The notes beneath the pieces are model-generated. The model did not search any database. It was not told where the DNA came from and saw only the letters and a list, made by a program, of their open reading frames with translations. This document shows positions 22,568-32,700 of a stretch of DNA of 62,000 bases, piece after piece; position 1 is the stretch's first letter, and each line of letters begins with the position of its first letter. Origin of the DNA: Symbiodinium natans (lineage: Eukaryota; Sar; Dinophyceae; Suessiales; Symbiodiniaceae); assembly GCA_905221605.1 (NCBI GenBank), contig CAJNDS010002831.1, forward strand, positions 1 through 62,000. Reading direction: 5' to 3'. The translations under genes and the position numbers were made by a program.

Positions 22568-25500
22568 ATGGCCGCCGTCCGTTTCCTCCCTTCCCTCCTT
22601 CGGCTCCTTCGGCTCTTGGCTCTCCAAGCCTTGTGCACCGCTGGCGCTGCCACGGCCCCCCTGCGCCTGCACCTGCTGAAGGATGCAGGGGCACGCTGCA
22701 ATGACGGCAGCCTGGCTCCGTTAGGGCGTTAGGGTTCCGGTTTCCGTGAGACCTCATTTGAAGTACACAGGGTACTGTAAGGTTGGGTTGGTTTAATCGT
22801 ATATAAGTTGTAAGTTTCTAACTCTAAGGCTCAGAGTGTCGACAAAAAGGCACCCTGATTCCAGGTCAACCCCTGGTGGCATGGGTGGCAAGAGTCTCAG
22901 AGCCTACAAAGACCCCGGAGAACTTCCTGCGCCCTAAACCCGAGGCCCCGCAGTATGCAGTCGGTTCATAAACCCTAAATAACCCTAAATAACCCTAAAC
23001 CCAAAACCCGAAACCCTAAACCCTAAACCTAAACTCTAATTGAACAAAAAAACACAAAGAGTACTTCAAGCCGACGTAGCCTGCAAGGCTCAGACCCTGG
23101 CTTCTACATCCGGGAGGGCCGCTCGGAGGTCGTGCTGGTCTGGCTGGAGGGTGGAGGCGGCACCCCCAACCCGTTTTCATGCCCACCCCCCTATAGGACC
23201 AACCGCCAAGACCAAGCGAAGTCTCTAACTTGAAAGAGTTACACGTCTCTGGTTGCAGGCAAATCCCTCCGGTTTTCAGCCATGCCATTTGACGCGCACT
23301 TCTTTGGGGTCTTGTGGACCCCAATCTTGTCGTGGGTTGCATCTGTATCGGGCCTCCGAGGCATGCTAGAATGGCCGAGTTGCTCTCATGCGCAGCAAGA
23401 ATTCCTCGATACAGTTTGACACAGCCATCTAGGCCGCTTCTAGAGACCGCATGCCGTGTCCTCCTTGTCATGGCGCAGCCAGCTTCCACAAAGAGAGCCT
23501 TCCCTCAAAGAGAATCCCCCCCCCCCCCCCGGAAAAATCTCCGTAACAAGAAAAGGAACTCACAAGAGCCCTTAAACAACTGATGCCCTGTGGGGGAGCA
23601 CTTCTGGGAGGCGACTGCGGCACCCAAGCGGCCTGCGACGCCCGACCCGCGACGCTCAAAGGCCAGAAGTGCCGGGGGATTGGCAGTGTTCAGCTGTGGC
23701 CATGCTCTCTTTGTGCTTGTGCAGAAAGACGATCAGTTGCCTTAAGGACATGGTGTGTGTGTGTATACATGTCGGTGTATGCAGTTCAGTTCAGGCCCAG
23801 ATTCAAGGTTCAGAGTTCAGCCCCTTGTGGCTCGAGAGCAGCACGTTTCCTCAGGGACTCGGTCCACATTCCGAGCTGAAGAGCCTAGATCTGCATTGAG
23901 TATCCATAGCAAGCAGGACTACACGGTGACTACAGTACTCAGTGTCCGCAAGCTGCCTAGCGTTTGGTCTGAGTCTGATCAACCAAGATTCTCTGCTCAG
24001 GATGGGCATCGCGAACGATGCGCCCGTGCCGCCGAGGTTCATGGTGGTCATGGCTGACTGGTGCAACGTGTTGGCGGCCGTCACGCTCGTCATCTCCTTC
24101 TCGGTGATTACAGGCGCCTTCACGTTCAAGTGGTTCGAGATGGCGGGCACCTACCACACGGTCATGCAGGTGACCATGTGTCTTGAGGGTGTCCTGTGGG
24201 CCGTGGCGGCAGGGCTCTTGACGAAGATCAACATGATCGTCAACAATGCGGCTCTGGCCGTCGGGCAGACGATTATCTGCTTTGGTGGCATCTTCTTCGC
24301 AGTGTCCGGGCTCTACGATGGGGTGCCGGGCAAAGTCATCAGCCTGCCTTACGTGTTGGCACCCGACACCCACGCGCTCTTCGCGGATGCCTGCCCTCAT
24401 TACGGTAGCGCGTGCTTCATGGTTGGCACGAGCATGGGTTTGAGGGGTGTCTGGGCCTTCCCCAAGAACAAGCTGGTGAGCCCCTTCTGGGCAGTTGCCT
24501 GCTTCTTCATTGGCGCCTGGACCATCGGCGTCTTTGGCCTTTGGGGCCCCACTCTGCTGGACGGCTTCGTGCGGTATGAGGATCTCAAGCTGCCAGCCGA
24601 CCTCTACAAGCAGAAGACGTGACTTGGAGGTAACAAGGAGCAAGCATCGTCAAGCCAATTCGCCTCCTCGGGTCTAGAATACTTTCCAAGGTTTGCCTGG
24701 GCCTGGGTCCACATCTTCCAGGTGATCGGTGCGACTATCCTGACCGCGGGCGGCATCATCTTCGGCATCGTTGATGGCATCTTCCGTTTCGGGTCCAGCG
24801 GCATTCAGGTTAAGGGCGTGACAGAAGCTACAACACAGCCTCCGCGTCACAGAACGAGCATGGATCCACGAAGCGAGGTATCCCTGGCTGTTTGAGGGCA
24901 GCAGTTCTCCTTGCCGTCGTAGCCTCCAACAAACCGAATTTCTCTGCTCTTCGTGCGAGCACGAAGCCCTCAGTGTCGCATCGGAGCGTGCACGCAAGTG
25001 TAGGTCAATGTTTTTGGCCGCCCTCTTGTTGCCACAGGGGCTGCAAGAGCATGCAGGAGCGGCAATCAGTTTTGAGCCCTGCTGAAAAAATGCTTGGTGT
25101 GCAAAGGCGCGCCGAAGCTGGGCGATGGTGTGGCTCACCCACGATGGCTGGGGGCCCTCACGCCATGTACATGCCTTCCTTGGCAGGTTAAGCATCAGGT
25201 TTCGGCAGCTGGACCGGCTGTCCAACAGGGGCTGCAGTCCCAGATTTTCGGTACATAGCTATGCCTGCCCTGCTCTGATCGAGCTCGCGCGGATAGCCGG
25301 AAAACGTGGTCAGGGGGAACGGGGTGGCGTAGCATGGAGCAGGACCGACTGCGATAGACTCTGTATACGACCCCCCCGTGTCGCCCCCGTGTGGCTCGAG
25401 AGCATCAAGTTGGCATTTTGAACCTTGTGGCCTCGTCGACCTCCCGAGCTGAAAAGAGCCTGGACCTGCATTGCTGCATCGTATGGCACTGTAACTGTAC

Positions 25501-28500
25501 ATCAGCTTCCGATGTCTCCTAAAGTCAAACAGACTCTGAGTTTGAGCGTCTCGTGCTCAGGATGGGCATCGCGAACGACGCGCCCGTGCCGCCGAGGTCC
25601 ATGGTGGTCATGGCCGACTGGTGCAACGTGTTTGCGGGCATCACGCTCGTCATCTCCTTCTCGGTGATTACAGGCGCCTTCACGTTCAAGTGGTTCGAGA
25701 TGGCGGGCACCTACCACACGGTCATGCAGGTGACCATGTGTCTTGAGGGTGTCCTGTGGGCCGTGGCGGCAGGGCTCTTGACGAAGATCAACATGATCGT
25801 CAACAATGCGGCTCTGGCCGTCGGGCAGACGATCATCTGCTTTGGTGGCATCTTCTTCGCAGTGTCCGGGCTCTACGATGGGGTGCCGGGCAAAATCATC
25901 AGCCTGCCTTACGTGTTGGCGCCCGACAAACACGCGCTCTTCGCGGATGCCTGTCCCTACTACGGCATTACTTGCTTCATGGTTGCCACCAGCATGGGCT
26001 TGAGGGGTGTCTGGCCCTTGCCCAAGAACAAGCTGGTGAGCCCCTTCTGGGCAGTTGCCTGCTTCTTCATTGGCGCCTGGACCATCGGCGTCTTTGGCCT
26101 TTGGGGCCCCACTCTGCTGGACGGCCTTGTGCGGTATGAGGATTTCAAGGCACCTACCGAGCTCTACGAGCAGCCGACGTGACTTGGAGGCAACGAGAAG
26201 CCAGCATCGAATCATTCTCACTCCGCTTGGCTCGAGCACTTGACAACACTTCCGTCCGAAGATATATACATGTATGTATCCAGAGCACATAGCAACTTCT
26301 ATGTCATTTATATCTATCTAATGTGTTTCTTCCAAGGTTCGCCTGGACCTGGATCCACATCTTCCAGGTGATCGGCGCGATCTTCCTTACGCTGGGCGGC
26401 ATCATCTTCGGCATCATGGACGGCATCTTCCCCTTCGCGTCCAGCAAGGACGCCGAGGCCAGTGACGAAGACTACGAGAGCAGTGATGTGAGTGCCTGAA
26501 TTCGTGCAGCCACCGCGTCGCACAGCACGGAGCTCTGCGCAGCTCTGCCTGCAGTGCCAGATGCTTGAGGCAGCATTTGAGGTGAGCACATGTACCTGCC
26601 GGCATTGCCCACGTGCACAGCGCCGTGGGAGGGTGCAGGTTTTGGCCTGCCTCTGTTCGAAAAGAGAACGGAGAAAACACTTTGTTTAATTTTCAACCTT
26701 AAACAGCTTGACGAAGCTCGGGCTCTGCCGAAATGGGCTTGCGAAGGCACGCCTCAGGCTGGGCCATCTCAAGCCCCCCCCACACGGGGTTCGGGGGCTG
26801 GCGGCTGGTCTCGGGGCCTCGTGTGCAGACCGCGCAGAACTTGCAAGATTCCCATTCCTTTTGTCCGAGGTCGCGGTCTCAGCCCCCCAATCAGCTTGAG
26901 ATAGGTTTTGCGAAGGAGCCTCTCCGAAAAGGAGTCAGACGCAGTACCCTGACTGTCGAAAGGCTGTCTGGTCTGGACCGTCAAGGGATTTCGGGGTTGC
27001 CGCGCCCGGGGTTGCCGCGGCGCGAGTTTTTGACTCACTCAACATTTGACTCGTTGTAGCACGTTTTCGAAGTTCTTCTTTACGTTTCTTGCAACCAGAA
27101 TACCACAATAAAGCACCAAAAACTATGAAGAATAAAGGAGCTAAGACGCCAACCGCAATGATTAAAGTCAAATTTCGTTGTACTTCTTGGGACAGCCTAC
27201 AACCCTCTAACCCTCTCCACCCTAAACCCTCTGACCAACGAACCTTGCCGGGTGCGAGCGTGAGCGACGAAGCCCTCGCCGGCCTTGTGCGAGCGTGAGC
27301 GACGAAGCCCTCTGAGACCCTTTGCGCAGGTTCAGCTCGCTGGCCGCAGCTTCGGCAGCTCGACGGCGTCTTCTCTCACTCAGAGGACACGCCGAGAAAA
27401 GGGGGGGGGGGGGTTGGGTAAGACTTTTCAAGATCTTTTATGAGACTTCGCTGGGGGACTAAGGGACGGTGTAGCATTGGCTGGAGGAGGGTTGCAGCTG
27501 ATTTTTCGTGTGCACCGGAAAACTTCGCCCTGCTTTGGAATGCGCAAAGAGGAGGTCCCTCGAAGTCCCGCTTTGTGTTTCGACTGTTTCTTTGCAGCTT
27601 TGCGCCCTTTCAGGGGTGGTGAGGTTCGGGCGTTCAAGCCCTGCACCCTAATCCTCAGCCCATGGCATGAGGGGCTGATGCCATTTCTGACTCTTAAAGG
27701 GTTGGATTGGGCAAGTCAAAGGTTTGACTGTCGTCCTGCAGTTGTTACCAGTGTGGCAGGTCCGCTTGGCCCTACAGAACCCTTTTGTGAGGACACCAAC
27801 CCCTTCTTCGCGGCCGCCACCCACGTGTTCGTTCCCTACTGCAGTCCCTCGGAGCACTTGCTGTTGGGTTTATTTCGGGTCTAGTGATGATTCCGGCACT
27901 TCCGGAGCTCCAGTCCGGGTTCAACAAAAAAGGGTTCGTAGGAAAATGGAGGCAATGCACCTCTTGTCTCTGGCCAAGATACAGCTTGGAATGGCAAGCA
28001 AGCATTGATCCCATCCTCGTACTATGCAGCAGACACGGGTCAGTGGGACAAGAGTTTGAGAATCCCTTCTTCGCTGTTGCCAGGGTGAGTGCTTGACACA
28101 AAAACCCCCCAAACCCCGAGGCTCCGACTCCTGGGTCGGCAATCGAGACCTGGCGGCCCTTCAAGTCTTCCGTGAGATTCCGTGAGGGCGCTACCTGCTA
28201 CAAGTACTTAGAACTGAGATGATGACGAGAGAAGCTTGAAACTGCAGACATAGCGACATAGCAGGAGAATTGCTAAGTTATGTCCGTGCTTCGGGCTGAT
28301 TTGTGCCACCAGCATCATTCGTACTAGTACTACTCATGTTCCTAAGCCCCGAGCCCTAAACCCAGACCGCCGAAACCCTTGAGTGCAAGGGGACGAGCCG
28401 GCTTTCGGCTACTTCTTCCACGGGGAGCGCATCATTTCGGCCGTGTTCAGCGAACTTCGGACCCGGGAGTAGGGTTGGGGGGTACAAAGGGTTTAGGGCT

Positions 28501-29674
28501 TCGGGCTTAAACTTTATGCCATGACGGCCCTTCGGCTCTTTTCAGGCTGTTTATACCTGAGTTATTTATAGCTTGCACAACCGAGATGCAAGTAAGTTAT
28601 AAGTCCTAGGCTTTTGTAGGACTTGTGAGCACTTAGAACTCACTTGTGCCCTCTTATGATTTCCACCCTTCTTGGACGCTTGTTAGACTTATGGTACATG
28701 TTCGATGCCGACGAACTTATGTTCCATGTTCGCTGCCGACGAACGATGAACAAAATACCGTCAATTTTTGTTGGTACTCAGCTGATTCATGGTGCACGCC
28801 GCCGCGGCCATGAAACATGGCTAATCGGCCTCTTGGGCGCTAAGGGCTCCACTGAGGAGTTCTAATTTTGGATTGAGAACACAGAAGCAAGGCGACACCA
28901 AGAGAGGCAATAAAGAGACAATGGCAATCCTACAGCTGCGTTTCTTTAGGACTCCAGGGTTCTACTTACTGCCTGCGAAACTTTCTTGTCGGACGTCTGG
29001 TAGTCACATACATGTCGCCTGAAGCCCGCTTCTCTAAGTGCAAGGGATGTCGCATGAATCTGCCTAGTATGTTTTGCATGTCAAAGGGGCCTCTTGGTTG
29101 GGGGGTGGGTTCTGGATGCTTCTTGAAACCTCAGCTCTGGTGCAGCCGGGGGTGGGTTGAGACGAAGAAGCGCCAAGCCTACACACTGACACCGCTTTTT
29201 GAGGCGAGCTCACGATCACGCACTCGCTTCACTCGTCTGTCTCTCTAGGGCTTGATGTACGCAAGAAGAACGAGGACACCTTAAACACTCACAAAAGGAA
29301 TTGAGCGAGCGAAAGAAGAACAAACCACCTAGAAGGGCAGATTGCAGGACGGGAACTCAGATCAAGTCAGCATAGTCAGGGTACATAGCGTTCCATGCTC
29401 TCAAATACATTTAAGTTCCCAGGTGAGGGCCCCTGGCCCTGTCGGTCTCACCCGAGAAACCCCTGAGTCCCCTCAAAAAACCTTCCGAGACCCTCCCAGA
29501 CTCCGCCCTCGAGCGCAGGAACCGCTCTGCCTTCGAGGGTGCCTCGTTAGTGGTCTTCGGCGGCTGCTCGGCAGGGGGCCGCGGCGCGTTGTACAACCTC
29601 GTGCCTTGGACCTTCCTTCTGTAGCAGGCCCTGAACGCTTTCTTCTGCACATCCTTAAAAGTGGCAACCCCTCA

Positions 29675-29705
<31 letters not shown>

Positions 29706-32700
29706 AACAAGCCGCCAAAAGCCTCCACCCAAGAACCCTTCATCACGGCACTTCACAGCAATGACCTACAAATGACAAAAAACAGGGCCAGGTGGTGGGG
29801 ATTTCTTGAGAGAAGCCCCCCCCCCCCCCCAAAAAAAAAAAAGCCCCTGCTGGAAAGGATAGGGTCTGCTCGTTGCTCCCCCACTCGGTGCGTTGTCGGG
29901 GACTCCTCGACGCCGCCTGGTGGATCCCGGATGATGGGCCGCTGGAGCAGGGCGCCAAGGAGGGGGTTGCAGCAAGGGACCCAACTACCTAAAATGTTAA
30001 GCTGGGCATGGCAGGGAGGTGTATCCAACAATACGCAATATGGCTTTCTTACTGTGAGAGCACCTAGCGTTGTGAGGCTTGAGGGTTGCAGGGTGGATTC
30101 AAGCAGCACTTTTGAAGCCTTTACAACAACCAAGGAAGACTCTGAAACAAAAGGACCCCTTTTACAGGACCCTCCCCCCATCAAAAGAGGACGGATTGCG
30201 GCTCTGGGGGCCTTCGCAGTCCTTGGAGCCGTGCCTCGAATGGGCAGGAGTTCTTGAGGTTTTTTTGTTTGGGGGGGGGGGGGGATTTAGGGTTTAGGGT
30301 TTAGGGGTTGCCAGGGGTTCAAGGAAGGGGTAAGTTGGGGCAGGGTTTGGTTCGGGGCTGGGCCTTTAGTAAGGGTTTCATGAGGGTTAGAATAGGGTTA
30401 GGGCTTAGAGTCGTACGGGACCCCTGCTCCCCCTTTGTATAGCGTGATGTAGGCCATATAGCGCCCATGGAGACATGTTTATAGAAGTTCCTGCGCCCCA
30501 CCAAGGTATTTGTGTTTACTCAAATCTGTTGTAACCTTTTCTTACACCTTGCGAATTCTGCGGTTGTCTTCTAGCCACCAGCTGCCCGAACATCAGAGCA
30601 TGCAAGCATCATGGGCAGCATGATGATGTTGTAAAAGGATGTTTACCCACCCTCCCGCCCCCGGGAACCCTTACTCTTGTACGCAACGCCATCTGGCTGT
30701 GCATGAGGCTGCAGGTCTTGCCAGGTACTGTGGAGCTTGTTTGTCGCAAAGCCTCTGAGGCAATCTGGGTGTCTCTTTATTGTACATATGGTATAGACAC
30801 GCTGTGCCGGGCCTTGGGTCACGCATGCTGTGTTTGACTTAGCTTCGGGGAATCTCTACTTTTTGAACCCCCACCCCCTCCCCCTGAACCTTGAACCCTA
30901 AATCCCCCCCCCTTCCTTGGGAGGAGACCGGGCATATCTCTGCCTCTTCGGACTGCACTTTGCTCCCTACGTCCGGACGCCCTTCTTGGCGCCCTGGACC
31001 TGCCTAACACCGAGTATTTTGGGGGCTTACTTTGTGGGGTTGGAGGAGGTTTGAGGGGTTTAGGGTTAGGGTTTAGGGTTTGGGGTCTGACTTCAGGAGT
31101 CAGGGTTAAAAAAAGGGGGGCGTGTTATAGGGGCTTAAAGCTGCAAGATCCGTAGACTTCGACTGGACCAAGTACTTCCCGCAGGTGCATGAGGAGCAGT
31201 TCGACTACTTCATGCTAGGCAAGCGCGACGTGGAGCGCCCGGTCTTCCTCTGGGGGCCCGAGGACCGGGTTGTTTGCGCCCCCAAAGACCGCTGCTGAGG
31301 TTTTTTTTCTCGGTTATGGGACCCCGGAACCGGTGCAGCTGGAGGGTTTAGGGTTTTAGGGCAACACAGGTTTAGGGTTTAGGGTTAGCTTTGGAACTGC
31401 GGCAAAAGAAGGGCTCCAGGGCAAACTCCTTACAAGGGCACGTGGGGAAGAAAACTCACTTCACTCCCCAAATTCGGGTCGAGACCTGTCGAGCGAGTCG
31501 GTGAGTCGACATCTTCAAACGACAAATGGCTGAACCGCCCTAAACACCAAAAATCCCCCCCCCCACACCACCACTGAAAAGCAACAGGAAGCCAATCTCC
31601 ACAACGCCCGCAACTACCTAGGCGATAGTTGCAGCTCTGCTCCCCGCTACGGGGTTGCCGCCCGACATCTCCTTTAGGGCCTTTAGGGTTTGGAGCTTGC
31701 GGGCTGAAGGCTTGCCGGCCAACATCTCTTTTTACGCTTTGGGCTTGCCACCCAGCATGTCCTTTCAAAGCTTGGGGCTCTTTTAAGGTTCACGAGGGGT
31801 TTGCCACCCAGCATTTCCTTTTAGGGGTTTGGTTTTGCCGTGTGTCCTTTCCGGGTTGAGGGTGGCCTTTTCGGAATAGGGCTTGCCACCCAACATCTCC
31901 GTTTTCGGGCTTCGGGTTTGCCACCAAGCATCAAAACCGAGCAGACTTAGGTTTTCGGGATCGCTGCCTCCCTGAAGTTGGGGGGAAGCTGTTAAACCCC
32001 AATGAAGGAGCCCCTAAAGCCTGAAAGAAAATGTGGCAAACCCAAACCCTTCAGAGAAAAGGTGCTTGGGGGGGGGGGGGGGAAGCCCGGAATCAACCCA
32101 GTTTGGCTTTTCTGGTGGTGGTGTTTTGTGAGAGTTGTGAGCTTGGAAATCTTTGCTGAATGCTTCGTCCAGCCATGCTGTGCTGCCACGTGGAGAGGTT
32201 TCATGGTGGCAAGGCCTGGAGATGCTTAGGGCGGGGCAACCTCTGAACCGCAAAATAGGAGATGTTAAGGGTGCTACCTGAAAGGAGATAGCTGGGCGGC
32301 AAGCCTGAAGTGTTGAGCCTAAAAGGAGAAAGCCTTAACAAGCTAGATGATCTGGACTGAGAGAAAGCCCAGGGCGGTTGATGTCAGTGGGAAACCTTAA
32401 GCCCCCCCCCCCCCCGGCCGAAAACAAAGTGCAAGAAACATAGACTAAGCAAGGTGGCTGCTAGGCCGACGACTAAGTACGTAGTCTTGATCGAAAACCG
32501 GGTAAAGCAACACAAAGAAGTGCCGGAACCGCGAAAACGCACTTCCGCCCCTGGAACCTCCCAAAGGCAAAATGCAAACTCCCAACAGGCCTGGCTCCGT
32601 GCACGGGATCTGCAGCAAGAGGCGCTCCTCGAGGAGGGTCGAGGAGGGTTCTGGGGTGTCCTAGTAAGGGGCTTTGGGTCTTTTGGGTTGTTAAAGGGTC

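Noticed and set aside
25502-26290. 262-residue minus-strand open frame (and its twin at 23957-24643)
   Set aside because: Exact shadow of the membrane-protein exons. The + strand frame has hydrophobic spans and splices to a matching second exon in both copies.
30665-30760. Missing esterase exon (NAIWLCMRLQVLPG)
   Set aside because: Would lie in the right place, but similarity to the family's WN..P..C block is too weak and the phases could not be fixed.
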